DNA of 64,000 nucleotides from Chitinophagaceae bacterium UBA4407 (GTDB taxonomy: Bacteria; Bacteroidota; Bacteroidia; Chitinophagales; Chitinophagaceae): positions 10,076 through 74,075 of the forward strand of contig DGQT01000043.1 of NCBI GenBank assembly GCA_002390845.1. Direction: 5' to 3'. This document shows positions 44,797 through 53,816 of this stretch, one piece after another (within the stretch, counting starts at the first letter, position 1; each line of letters opens with the position of its first letter). The notes under the pieces are model-generated. The model did not search any database. It worked only from the letters and a program-made list of their open reading frames with translations, and had not been told where the DNA came from. The translations under genes were made by a program, and so were the position numbers.

Positions 44797-45064
44797 ATGA
44801 ACCAAGCAGAAGTTTTTCATAGCATCGCCTCTTGCGTCGCACTCTTGTACGTTCAGATTATGCCTGAGCTTTCAACAGCCAATACAACTGAACACGGATG
44901 ACACAGATTATAGGGATAAACACAGATTTTAAAATCCAAAAAAATCCGTACGATCTGTGTCATCTGTGTTCTATCATTTACGCATCAGGCAAAGCTCAAT
45001 TACATTCCAAACGTACAGGAGTGCGACGCAAGAAAAGCTTCATGCATATTCTTCAGCCCGGCTC
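44797..45064. repeat. Inverted-repeat unit (class A / class A) with nested CATCTGTG palindrome
   Basis: Left: GAACCAAGCAG, TTTTTCATAGCATCG, CTTGCGTCGCACTCTTGTAC. Right: CGTACAGGAGTGCGACGCAA, GAAAAGCTTCATGC, AGCCCGGCTC. The centre has AACACGGATGACACAGATTA (about 44890-44909) opposing GATCTGTGTCATCTGTGTT (about 44951-44969). Confidence 0.9.
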
Positions 45065-45072
45065 AAAAAAAT

Positions 45073-45798
45073 CTATAAATATTTAGCTGCACGTACAAGG
45101 TCTTCCGGGGTATCAATCTCTACGCCCATATAATCAACAATCACCATTTTAAGGGGAATACCGTTTTCAAGGTAGCGCAGGCATTCAATTTTTTCAGCGC
45201 TTTCCAGAGGAGTCATGGGCCAGTTGGTAAAATTAATAAGCGCCTGTTTGCGAAAGGCGTACACGCCAATATGTTCGTAGTAAGTAATATTAGTGTCTTT
45301 ATTGCGCGGATAAGGGATTACCGAACGGCTGAACAAAAGCGAGTTGCAATTTTTGTCAACCGTAACTTTTACATAATTGGGGTCATCAATAAACTGCTGC
45401 TCTTTTAATACCTGCATAAGGCTTGCCACCTGCACTTTTTTTCCTTCTTCACCTTCAAAAACATGGAGCAGTTTTTTTAGCGGGTCACGTTTTACAAAAG
45501 GCTCATCGCCCTGCACGTTTACCACAATATCTGCGTGCATATCGGCTACGGCTTCGGCAATTCTGTCGCTGCCGCTTTCGTGCTGTTTTTTGCTCATTAC
45601 CGCTTTGCCGCCATGCGCCGTTATTTCGTTAAAAATAATTTCACTGTCGGTGGCAACAACTACCTCATCGAATAAACCTGTGGCAACGGTGTTATCGTAA
45701 GTGTGGCGTATTACGGGTTTATCGCCAAGCATCTGCATCAGCTTTGCGGGGAAACGTGTAGCTGCATAACGTGCAGGAATGAAAGCAATTTTTTTCAT
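45073..45798 (-). CDS. kdsB: 3-deoxy-manno-octulosonate cytidylyltransferase
   Basis: Activates KDO with CTP to CMP-KDO for lipopolysaccharide inner core synthesis. IPARYAATRFPAKLMQ at the N-terminus is the nucleotide-binding signature; VVNVQGDEPF and EHIGVYAFR are also diagnostic. Length 241 aa is standard. A possible phylum-style -7 element (CATCTTTG, complement of 45815-45822) lies 17 bp upstream of the ATG; this is weak evidence. A repeat unit follows its stop. Confidence 0.96.
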   Translation of the reverse strand: MKKIAFIPARYAATRFPAKLMQMLGDKPVIRHTYDNTVATGLFDEVVVATDSEIIFNEITAHGGKAVMSKKQHESGSDRIAEAVADMHADIVVNVQGDEPFVKRDPLKKLLHVFEGEEGKKVQVASLMQVLKEQQFIDDPNYVKVTVDKNCNSLLFSRSVIPYPRNKDTNITYYEHIGVYAFRKQALINFTNWPMTPLESAEKIECLRYLENGIPLKMVIVDYMGVEIDTPEDLVRAAKYL

Positions 45799-45834
45799 TG
45801 ATAAAGCTTTACTGCAAAGATGCGCATTAAGCTT

Positions 45835-47130
45835 TTAAAAACTCAATTGGTTGGCCAGGCGCTGCAATTCTATTTCGGCTGACTTAGCCGCGTAGCTGAG
45901 ATTTATTAAGAGATAGCCGGCGTTTTCGAAAGTCTGTTGCGCATTTTTTACATCAACAATAGTGGCATTGCGCAGTTCAAATTTCTTTAACACCAGGTCA
46001 AGTAACTGCTGAGACAGCTTATAATTTTCTTTTTGGGTTTCTAACTGCTGCAATGCTGATGCATAAGCCTGGTAGGTTTTTACTGCAGTGGATGCATTAT
46101 CTCTCAGCAAAGTTTCTTTCTGGATCACTGCATTTTTTGTATCGATCTCTGCAACCTTCTGCTGTCGCTTTAACGCAGTACCATTATAAATTGGAATCGA
46201 CAGGTTTAAGCCAAATGTTGGTCCGTAAGTTTGGTTGAGCAAAGTAAAACCGGCAGAGCTTTGAGAGCGGTTGTAATTAAACCCTGTATTAAACCGCACC
46301 GAAGGGTAACGTTGTGCCGCAGTTTCTTTTTCTATTAATTGGTTAATGCTTATTTGCTGGTTGGCGGCAACGATCTGTGGGTTTTCGGCAAGCTTGTTCA
46401 GAACACTGTCGAGTAGTACATTTTTATTTACAAGAATTGTATCATTGATCATTACAGAACTGTCTGGCTTTAAATTCAATGATGTAAGAAAATCTGTTTT
46501 TGCCTGGTCGATAATTACCTGCTGTGCCTGCTTGCTTTGCAGCAATGCATTCAGATCTAGCTGCGATTGAAACAGGTCTGCATTATTTGCCAGGCCAACC
46601 ATTTGCTGGGTTTTAACGATCTCCAGCCTTTGCGATGCCGCAGCAATAGATGCATCGAGCGTTTTTAAATAACCCTGCTGGCGCACTACATCGTAGTACT
46701 GCGTCATTACCAATGCAATCGTATTTTGTATTTGCGCATTCAGTAATTGTTCGCTTTGCTGTTGCAATTGTTCCAGCCTTTTTTTTGTAGAAACAACACG
46801 CATACCGTTGTACAGTAAAATATTTGCAGCCACACCAGCGGTAAGGTTGTTCGCCGTAACTCCGTTGCGGTTGGTATTGGTGCCATTGCTTAGTTTTTGA
46901 TTGAGTGTTGTTACCTGTTCATTATCGTTGGCAGTTGCCGATACGGTGGGCAGGCCACCAGCTACGCCATAATTATTTAAAAGTGTATTGGCTTCTATAT
47001 TGTTTTTTGCAAGCTGTATATCAAGGCTGTTTTTGAGTGCAATATTTAATGCATCACTAAGCGAAAGCGGTTGTTGTGCTTTTGTTTTAAAACTTATCAG
47101 TAACAGTATTAAAAGAAAATTTTTCATCAA
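45835..47130 (-). CDS. TolC-family outer membrane efflux protein
   Basis: 431 aa with signal peptide (cut near TKAQ). Two outer-membrane efflux (OEP) halves of long helices: NALDIQLAKNN-like start, a second half with PQIVAANQQISINQLIEKE, and FNTGFNYNRSQS for the barrel strands. It should form the trimeric outer membrane exit duct. Encoded downstream of the RND permease, with a repeat unit in the 253 bp between them. Confidence 0.9.
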   Translation of the reverse strand: MMKNFLLILLLISFKTKAQQPLSLSDALNIALKNSLDIQLAKNNIEANTLLNNYGVAGGLPTVSATANDNEQVTTLNQKLSNGTNTNRNGVTANNLTAGVAANILLYNGMRVVSTKKRLEQLQQQSEQLLNAQIQNTIALVMTQYYDVVRQQGYLKTLDASIAAASQRLEIVKTQQMVGLANNADLFQSQLDLNALLQSKQAQQVIIDQAKTDFLTSLNLKPDSSVMINDTILVNKNVLLDSVLNKLAENPQIVAANQQISINQLIEKETAAQRYPSVRFNTGFNYNRSQSSAGFTLLNQTYGPTFGLNLSIPIYNGTALKRQQKVAEIDTKNAVIQKETLLRDNASTAVKTYQAYASALQQLETQKENYKLSQQLLDLVLKKFELRNATIVDVKNAQQTFENAGYLLINLSYAAKSAEIELQRLANQLSF

Positions 47131-47158
47131 TATTTATTATTCAAATAAAATATTATTT

Positions 47159-47376
47159 AGCCAGCTACAGTTTTTTTGGCATCGCCGGTTGTGTCACTCA
47201 CTTGTACGTTCGGAACATTGTCTGAACCATGATTTGGGGGGATTGAAAAGATTTACGGGATAAACTTAATATAATCCGGTAATCCAAATAATCCTTTAAA
47301 ATCCCTGTTCAGACAATTTCTTCAGTACAAGAGTGCGACGCAACAAAAGCTTCATAGTATTCCCCAAGCCCGGCTC
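47159..47376. repeat. Inverted-repeat unit (class B left / class A right) inside the efflux operon
   Basis: Left: AGCCAGCTACAG, GGCATCGCCGG, TTGTGTCACTCACTTGTACG. Right: CAGTACAAGAGTGCGACGCA, ACAAAAGCTTCATAG, AAGCCCGGCTC. The centre holds AT-rich sequence with a partial palindrome near ATCCAAATAATCC. It separates the permease gene from the outer membrane protein gene. Confidence 0.9.
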
Positions 47377-47383
47377 ATAAAAA

Positions 47384-50300
47384 CTACTCTGTAATTTCTG
47401 TATTGTGTGTTTTATGCTTACCCGATAAAAAAGTGTACACCGCAGGAATTACGAACAAGGTTAATATGAGTGAAAACAAAATGCCCCCGACAATAACAAT
47501 ACCAAGCGGCACACGGCTTGTAGCCGATGCACCCAAACTTAATGCAATTGGCAAAGCGCCCAACGATGTTGCAAGGCTCGTCATTAATATGGGCCTTAAA
47601 CGTTGCGCTGATGCTTCTAAAACTGCCTTCATTTTAGGCATTCCAAATTCTCTTTTTTTATTGGCGAATTCAACAATCAGAATCCCGTTTTTTGTTACAA
47701 GTCCAATCAGCATAATAATACCGATCTCTGAAAATATATTAAGTGTTTGATCAAAGACATACAGGCTTAATAAAGCACCTGCAAAAGCCAGTGGTACCGT
47801 AAACATAATAACAAAAGGATCAACAAAACTTTCGAACTGTGCAGCAAGCACGAGATAAATTAATAGAAGTGCCAAACCAAGTGCAAACGCAGTGTTAGAA
47901 GAACTTTCTTCAAAATCACGTGAAGGCCCGCTGAGCGATGTTTGAAAACTTTCATCCAATAATTTATTGGAAATGGCACGCATCGCTGCAACGCCGTCGC
48001 CAATGGTTTTGCCTTCGGCAAGCGATGCAGAAATAGTGGCGCATTTAAACCGGTTGTAGTGGTAGAGTGTTGGCGGGCTGCTGCTTTCTTCCAATTTTAC
48101 AACGGCGGTTAATGGAATATTTTCGCCACGGCTGTTTCTTACATAGAGTTTTTCAATATCGGCAGGTTTACTACGGTCTGTTCTTTCCACCTGTCCAATT
48201 ACCTGGTACTGTTTGCCATTCATGATGAAATAGGCCAGCCTTCTTCCGCTAAACGCTGCCTGCACAGCGGCTGCCACATCGGTGGTGGAAAGACCAAGAT
48301 CCTGTGCTTTAATACGGTCGATGGTTAATTGCAGTTCGGGTTTATTGAATTTTAGATTTACATCAACGTTTTGAAAGATGGGATCTTTCCTGGCTTCTTC
48401 AAGAAACTTGGGGATCATCTCCTGCAGCTTACTAAAGTCGAGGTTTTGTAAGATAAACTGTACCGGTAAAGCACCCCGCGAACCAAGCCCCACAGAAATG
48501 GTTTGTTCCTGTATGGCAAAAATTCTTGCATCGTTAAATTGCGGCAGCCGCTTTGAAACATCCTGTGCAATTTCGTTCTGGGTACGTATTCTTTCATTTG
48601 CAGGAACAAGGCCAACACGGCCAAAGCCACTGTTTACACCAGTGCCTCCAAAACCCGGCGTAGAAGTAAAAACAAAATCTTTCTCAGGCACAGAGTCATA
48701 TAAATAATTTACCACTTTATCCGATATCTTTTGCATTTGATCATAGCTCGTTCCCTCTGCACCTGTAATGCTGAAACGTACCGTATTCCTGTCTTCCATT
48801 GGCGCCAGTTCGCTCTGAAGATTATTGTAAGTAAACCAGATAATAACCACGCATGCTACTACAATTATCCATGCAAGCCAGCGCACTTTCATAAAATTAT
48901 TCAGCAGATTTTTATAGCCATTTTCCATGCCGGTGAAGAATGGTTCTGTTTTACGGTAGAACCATCCATGCTGCGCATTCTTTCTGTTCAGGTAAACATT
49001 CAGAACAGGTGTAATTGTGAGCGATACAAATGCTGAGATCAGCACCGCAGTAGCCACCACAATTCCAAACTCACGAAACAGGCTACCTACAAAACCTTCA
49101 AGAAATATTAAGGGCAAAAACACCACTGCCAGTGTAATGGAAGTTGAAATCACTGCAAAGAAAATCTCTTTACTGCCTTCAAGCGCCGCTTTTCGAATGG
49201 GTAAACCGCCTTCAAGTTTTCTGAATATATTTTCTGTTACCACAATACCATCATCTACCACAAGTCCTGTTGCCAGTACAATACCAAGCAACGTCAGAAT
49301 ATTAATTGAAAAACCTGCCACATACATTACAAAAAAAGTGGCTATCAAAGAAATGGGAATATCTATCAATGGCCTAAGTGCGATTAAAATGTTGCGGAAG
49401 AAAAATAATATTACCAGCACCACAAGGCTGAAAGAAATCATCAGTGTTTCCTCAACTTCTGCAATGGACTGGCGCACCAGCCGGGTGTTATCGATCAACA
49501 CATTGAAAGTAATATCCGACTTATTGCTTTTTTTTATTTCCTCAAGGCGCTTGTTAAACTCATCGGAAATTTTTACATAATTCACGCCGGGTTGTGGAAT
49601 TACTGCAAGGCCCACTGCATTTACACCATTATATTTCCAGCTTTGCTCAAGGTTCTCCGGGCCTAGTTCTACCTTAGCCACATCGCTTAAACGAATTATA
49701 CCTGCAGCGCTTTCCTTTATGATCAGATTATTAAACTGATCTTCTGTAGTTAACCGCCCCAATGTGCGAATAGTAAGTTCGGTGCTGTTACCATAAATTT
49801 TACCTGCAGGCAATTCTACATTTTCACGGTTCAACGCATCGTTAATATCGTTGAAAGAAATGTTGTACGTATTCATTTTATCCGGCTGCAGCCAGATGCG
49901 CATGGCATATCTTTTTTGCCCAAGAATATTTATTGCACTTACGCCGTTAATGGTTTGCAATCGCTGCTGCAAAACATTTTCAGCATAGTCGCTCAATTCA
50001 AGCAAACCTTTGGAATGGCTTTGTACCGCCATCAATAAAATAAAATCGCTGTTAGCATCGGCCTTGCTTACTACAGGTGGTGCATCAATATCCTGTGGCA
50101 GGTTGCGTTGTGCCTGGCCCACTTTGTCGCGTACATCGCTGGCGGCAGTTTCCAGGTTTACATCAAGGTTAAACTCAACGGTAATATTGCTGGAGCCAAT
50201 AGAGCTGGAAGAGTTAATGCTTTTTATGCCGGGTATACCATTGATCTCTTTTTCAAGCGGCTCGGTAATCTGGCTTTCAATAATGTCGGCATTGGCACCC

Positions 50301-50455
50301 ACATAACTGGTGCGCACATTTACAATGGGCGGATCTATTGCCGGGTAATCACGCAGTGCAAGAAAACTGTAACCAACCACACCAAATAAAATAATCAGCA
50401 GGTTCATCACTGTTGCAAGTACCGGACGCTTTAAAGATAGTTCCGAAATGTTCAT
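47384..50455 (-). CDS. RND-family efflux permease (HAE1/AcrB type)
   Basis: 1023 aa inner membrane proton-driven transporter. Twelve membrane segments in the RND order. GLVVDDGIVVTENI holds the Asp pair used in proton relay (TM4). The start MNISELSLKRPVLATVMNLLIILFG is typical, as are the large periplasmic loops (NGIPGIKSINSSSS; FTSTPGFGGTG). It should export hydrophobic or amphiphilic compounds together with the MFP (50694) and OMF (45835) proteins. No dedicated regulator is next to it. Confidence 0.95.
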   Translation of the reverse strand: MNISELSLKRPVLATVMNLLIILFGVVGYSFLALRDYPAIDPPIVNVRTSYVGANADIIESQITEPLEKEINGIPGIKSINSSSSIGSSNITVEFNLDVNLETAASDVRDKVGQAQRNLPQDIDAPPVVSKADANSDFILLMAVQSHSKGLLELSDYAENVLQQRLQTINGVSAINILGQKRYAMRIWLQPDKMNTYNISFNDINDALNRENVELPAGKIYGNSTELTIRTLGRLTTEDQFNNLIIKESAAGIIRLSDVAKVELGPENLEQSWKYNGVNAVGLAVIPQPGVNYVKISDEFNKRLEEIKKSNKSDITFNVLIDNTRLVRQSIAEVEETLMISFSLVVLVILFFFRNILIALRPLIDIPISLIATFFVMYVAGFSINILTLLGIVLATGLVVDDGIVVTENIFRKLEGGLPIRKAALEGSKEIFFAVISTSITLAVVFLPLIFLEGFVGSLFREFGIVVATAVLISAFVSLTITPVLNVYLNRKNAQHGWFYRKTEPFFTGMENGYKNLLNNFMKVRWLAWIIVVACVVIIWFTYNNLQSELAPMEDRNTVRFSITGAEGTSYDQMQKISDKVVNYLYDSVPEKDFVFTSTPGFGGTGVNSGFGRVGLVPANERIRTQNEIAQDVSKRLPQFNDARIFAIQEQTISVGLGSRGALPVQFILQNLDFSKLQEMIPKFLEEARKDPIFQNVDVNLKFNKPELQLTIDRIKAQDLGLSTTDVAAAVQAAFSGRRLAYFIMNGKQYQVIGQVERTDRSKPADIEKLYVRNSRGENIPLTAVVKLEESSSPPTLYHYNRFKCATISASLAEGKTIGDGVAAMRAISNKLLDESFQTSLSGPSRDFEESSSNTAFALGLALLLIYLVLAAQFESFVDPFVIMFTVPLAFAGALLSLYVFDQTLNIFSEIGIIMLIGLVTKNGILIVEFANKKREFGMPKMKAVLEASAQRLRPILMTSLATSLGALPIALSLGASATSRVPLGIVIVGGILFSLILTLFVIPAVYTFLSGKHKTHNTEITE

Positions 50456-50506
50456 GGTTATTATTGCTGATTCACACCTGTTGATAATGCCTTTTAATAA
50501 TTTTTT

Positions 50507-50660
50507 GCACTTAGCTGAAGATTACTATTCAGCTTCTGTTGTGTCACTCACTTATACGTTCGGAACAGTGGTCTACAGTTGACGGTCAACTGTCGACCGA
50601 AGATTCTTCTGCACAAGTGTGCGACGCAACAATGCTTCATAAATATTCTATAGCCGGATA
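50507..50660. repeat. Inverted-repeat unit (class B left / class A right) between MFP and permease
   Basis: Left: TTGTGTCACTCACTTATACG with an upstream TTCAGCTTC. Right: GCACAAGTGTGCGACGCAAC, AATGCTTCATAAATATTC, ATAGCCGG. The centre contains TACAGTTGACGGTCAACTGT, the complement type of the centre of the 23345 unit. Confidence 0.87.
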
Positions 50661-50693
50661 CCAAATAAATGATCGTATTGTTAAACACTTTGT

Positions 50694-51758
50694 TTATTGA
50701 GTAACGTCCTTTAATTGCTTTACACTTCTTATTTGCACAGGTGCATTTGGCTTGGCAAAAAGCACACCACTTACCACCACCGTATCGCCTGCCTGCAGGC
50801 CTTTGGTAACTTCAACGGCACCTTCTTTGCGTACACCGGTTTCTACATCTACAAATACCGCGTTACCATTTTTTACAATAACCATTTTCTTGTTCATTGC
50901 ATCGGGAATAATGGCGTTTGTTGGCACCAGCACACTGCTTTTATCTTTACCCAGAACGATATTTACTTTTACAAATGAGCCGGGGTTAGCAACAGTATCC
51001 TGCAGCATTGCACGTACTTTAAGATTGCGTGTGTTTACATCAACCTGTGGTTCGCTTGCTATAATCAGCGCTTTGTGTTTTTTACTGTTCGCTTCATCAA
51101 TTAGAACATCAACATAAGTACCTTTTTGTACCGAAGCACTGTATGCTTCAGGCAGGGTAAAATCTATTTTTACTTTACTTACCTGCTGCATACTTGCAAT
51201 AATTGTTGCAGGAGTTACATAAGCTCCGGGGCTTACCTGCCTTAATCCTGCAACCCCACTGAATGGGGCTCTGATAACGGTTTTATCAATGAGCGATCTG
51301 GTATAACTGATATCGGCGCTGATATTGTTTACCTGGCTTATCGCCGCATCATAATCGGCCTGGTTTACGCCTTTAATGTCGAGTAGCTGGTGCAGGCGTT
51401 CTTCTGTTTGCTTTGCCAGCTCTAACTGAACCTGTGATTTATTTAGCTGCGCCTGAAGATCAGCATCATTAATTCGGGCGATTACGGTGCCTTGAGGAAT
51501 GGATTTTCCTTCAGGTACATTTAAGTAGGTAAGGCGGCCACTTACTTCAGGATGCAGTTCTGCATATTCATTAGCGATTACGGTTCCGTTTACTTCAAGG
51601 GTATTTGAGATGGTGCTGGCACCTGCAATAATTACATCTACAATAACCCGGGAATCCTGCCTTTTTGCAGGGGGCTGCTTTTTAGAATTACATGCAGTGC
51701 TAAAAATAAACGCTGCAGTTGTAAACGATATAAAGGTCAGCCTCTTTAACAATGTCAT
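50694..51758 (-). CDS. RND efflux periplasmic adaptor (membrane fusion protein)
   Basis: 354 aa lipoprotein (IFSTAC, Cys about residue 23). HlyD-like order: a first barrel strand set (NGTVIANEYAELHPEVSGRL), lipoyl domain, an alpha-hairpin (LNKSQVQLELAKQTEERLHQLL), then the barrel-sandwich GLRQVSPGAYVTPA and a C-terminal domain (GLQAGDTVVVSGV). It should bridge the permease and the outer membrane channel. First gene of the efflux set. Confidence 0.92.
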   Translation of the reverse strand: MTLLKRLTFISFTTAAFIFSTACNSKKQPPAKRQDSRVIVDVIIAGASTISNTLEVNGTVIANEYAELHPEVSGRLTYLNVPEGKSIPQGTVIARINDADLQAQLNKSQVQLELAKQTEERLHQLLDIKGVNQADYDAAISQVNNISADISYTRSLIDKTVIRAPFSGVAGLRQVSPGAYVTPATIIASMQQVSKVKIDFTLPEAYSASVQKGTYVDVLIDEANSKKHKALIIASEPQVDVNTRNLKVRAMLQDTVANPGSFVKVNIVLGKDKSSVLVPTNAIIPDAMNKKMVIVKNGNAVFVDVETGVRKEGAVEVTKGLQAGDTVVVSGVLFAKPNAPVQIRSVKQLKDVTQ

Positions 51759-51951
51759 CCGTAAAGGTTTTGTATTTTAGAATAAAGATAAGCACAGCGT
51801 ATACTGATAAATACAAGTTGAACAAATTTAGAGACGAATGGTGAAATTTTTGCGATATAAAAAGTATAACTGCGTTTGTTTTACCCGAACACTACTGATT
51901 TTTTGCATACTTCACTTAAACGCTGACATGATGGTTCGGCTCAGTTCACCA

Positions 51952-51988
51952 CTGTTCAGAACCTGAACAGATCCCGAAAGCATTCGGG
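51952..51988. repeat. Two adjacent short palindromes upstream of the efflux genes
   Basis: CTGTTCAG-AAC-CTGAACAG (51952-51970) and TCCCGAAAGCATTCGGGA (51972-51989). The 314 bp gap 51759-52072 has no repeat arm. The palindromes could be operators for the adaptor gene or another dispersed palindrome family. Nothing else is visible in the gap except the korB terminator. Confidence 0.55.
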
Positions 51989-52031
51989 AAAGCAGCGATA
52001 CCATTAAAGACAAAAGCCGGAAACCATAAAT

Positions 52032-52054
52032 AAAAAAGCCGCATTAAAGCGGCT
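52032..52054 (-). terminator. Intrinsic terminator of the oxidoreductase beta subunit gene
   Basis: Read on the minus strand: GAGCCGC, loop TTTAAT, GCGGC, followed by TTTTTTATTTA. It starts about 20 bp after the stop of the gene at 52073. Confidence 0.82.
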
Positions 52055-52072
52055 CATTTATTTTTTTAGCGT

Positions 52073-53110
52073 TTATGCAATTTCCCAAACCTCTCTGCCT
52101 CGCAACAACTTATCTAAACTGCCTTTGCCTTTTGTAGCAATGGCTTCTTCAATCTGCATACGCATAATGTCTTCGTAGCAGGCTCTTTCTGTTTCATAAA
52201 ACACACCAAACGGGCGTGGAAAATGACCTTCAACTTTAGGATTATCGAACATCCGGATCAGCAATTGCGCTTTATTAAGGTCTTTATCGTCGTGAATCCA
52301 TAGATCATCTTTACTCGTACCATTATCAAGATCAACAACAACAGGTTTAAATCCGTCCAGCTTAATACCCTTATTCTGCGTGGTTCCAAAGATCAATGGC
52401 TTACCCTGCTCTAAAAACAAAGCCTCATCTGCCTTTGATTTTTTCTCGGTAAATACCTCAAAAGCGCCATCGTTAAAAATATTACAGTTCTGGTAGATCT
52501 CCAGGAACGATGAACCCTTATGCTGGTGGCTGCGGGTAAGCATGGCCTGCAAATGTTTGGGATCACGGTCCATAGTGCGGGCAATAAATGTTGCTTCTGC
52601 GCCCATTGCCAATGCCAATGGATTAAACGGATGATCAATGCTTCCGTAAGGTGTACTCTTGGTAATTTTATGTTCTTCTGATGTTGGCGAGTATTGCCCC
52701 TTGGTTAAACCGTAGATCTGGTTATTGAACAGCAACACATTTACATCAAAATTTCTGCGTAGTAAATGAATGGTGTGGTTGCCGCCAATGCTCAGTCCAT
52801 CACCATCTCCTGTAACAATCCATACACTCAGCTCTGGTCTTGCAGCCTTTAACCCACTGGCAACAGCCGTTGCACGACCATGAATTGAGTGCATGCCATA
52901 AACATCCATATAATATGGAAAACGGCTGCTGCAGCCAATACCACTGATGATCACAATATTTTCTTTGGCAACGCCAATAGTGGGCATTATTTTCTGTACC
53001 TGTGCAAGAATAGAATAATCGCCGCAGCCGGGGCACCAGCGCACTTCCTGATCGGTAACAAAGTCTTTGGCAGTTAAAACAGGCAATCCGTTTGTTAGAG
53101 TATCGCTCAT
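52073..53110 (-). CDS. korB: 2-oxoacid:ferredoxin oxidoreductase beta subunit
   Basis: 345 aa, TPP-binding subunit of the enzyme that converts a 2-oxoacid (probably 2-oxoglutarate) and CoA to an acyl-CoA with reduced ferredoxin. WCPGCGDYSIL gives the family Cys motif; SSRFPYYMDVYGMHSIHGRA and GDGDGLSIGGNH are the TPP and Mg sites. It is usually next to the alpha subunit gene, but no such gene is found on either side: the neighbours are a carboxymuconolactone decarboxylase-like gene and the efflux operon. It is therefore an orphan subunit here. Confidence 0.93.
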   Translation of the reverse strand: MSDTLTNGLPVLTAKDFVTDQEVRWCPGCGDYSILAQVQKIMPTIGVAKENIVIISGIGCSSRFPYYMDVYGMHSIHGRATAVASGLKAARPELSVWIVTGDGDGLSIGGNHTIHLLRRNFDVNVLLFNNQIYGLTKGQYSPTSEEHKITKSTPYGSIDHPFNPLALAMGAEATFIARTMDRDPKHLQAMLTRSHQHKGSSFLEIYQNCNIFNDGAFEVFTEKKSKADEALFLEQGKPLIFGTTQNKGIKLDGFKPVVVDLDNGTSKDDLWIHDDKDLNKAQLLIRMFDNPKVEGHFPRPFGVFYETERACYEDIMRMQIEEAIATKGKGSLDKLLRGREVWEIA

Positions 53111-53183
53111 AATCCGATATTAATTGAGTAAAATTAAGCAATCCGCAATGATAAACATTTCCTGAGAATATTTGAAACGCGGA

Positions 53184-53528
53184 TTAAATATTTTGCAACG
53201 CTTCCCAGTATTCAGCCGCCCTTCTTGTATGCGGAATAACGATGGTACCACCCACAATATTGGCAACAGCAAAAATTTCGTACATCTGCTCTGTGGTTAC
53301 GCCAAGTTCGTGCGACTTACCCAAATGATATTTAATACAGTCATCGCAACGCAATACCATGCTCGCTACCAGCCCTAGCATCTCCTTCGTTTTTTTATCC
53401 AGTGCGCCCTCGTCGTAAGCATTGGTATCAAGGTTCCACAGGCGTTTCATCACAAGGTTATTCTTGCTCAGTATCACTTCATTCATGCGTTCGCGGTAAT
53501 CATTAAATTCATTTACAAGTTGCGACAT
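53184..53528 (-). CDS. Carboxymuconolactone decarboxylase family protein
   Basis: 114 aa. Small helical AhpD/CMD fold with the CxxC-His pattern RCDDCIKYHLGKSHE (about residue 65), which suggests a redox or detoxification role. The start MSQLVNEF at 53528 is preferred; an earlier ATG adds 12 residues of leader-like sequence. It lies 73 bp upstream of the oxidoreductase gene on the same strand. Confidence 0.88.
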   Translation of the reverse strand: MSQLVNEFNDYRERMNEVILSKNNLVMKRLWNLDTNAYDEGALDKKTKEMLGLVASMVLRCDDCIKYHLGKSHELGVTTEQMYEIFAVANIVGGTIVIPHTRRAAEYWEALQNI

Positions 53529-53601
53529 AATTAAAATTTTTACAAAAGTAAGTTGTGCAAACAATGCAATTCTTTCGAATACAGTAAAGACTTTTATTAA
53601 C

Positions 53602-53655
53602 CAAGCATTTGAACCACTATGAAGCTTCTCTTGCGTCGCAACCTTCTACTGCAAC
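53602..53655 (+). repeat. Single left repeat arm, class A (upstream of gnd)
   Basis: CCAAGCATTTGAACCACTAT, GAAGCTTCTC, TTGCGTCGCAACCTTC. It differs from the class A consensus after GCGTCGCA. The next arm is again a left one (55789), one of three breaks in alternation. Confidence 0.76.
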
Positions 53656-53816
53656 AATTCTATTCAACAATTCTAACGCTATCTTGTATCACTTATTCTA
53701 CCCAAAAAAATACAGATCATAAAAATGTTTACGTTAAAATTCCCCCTTTAGTGGGTTAGGGGGCAACCGTATCTTTCCTTTTTCTAACTTGCAGCCTCAA
53801 TTTTCAAAACACAATA

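Noticed and set aside
48378..49580. Plus-strand frames opposite the RND permease
   Set aside because: Low-complexity shadows of a gene with clear family motifs.
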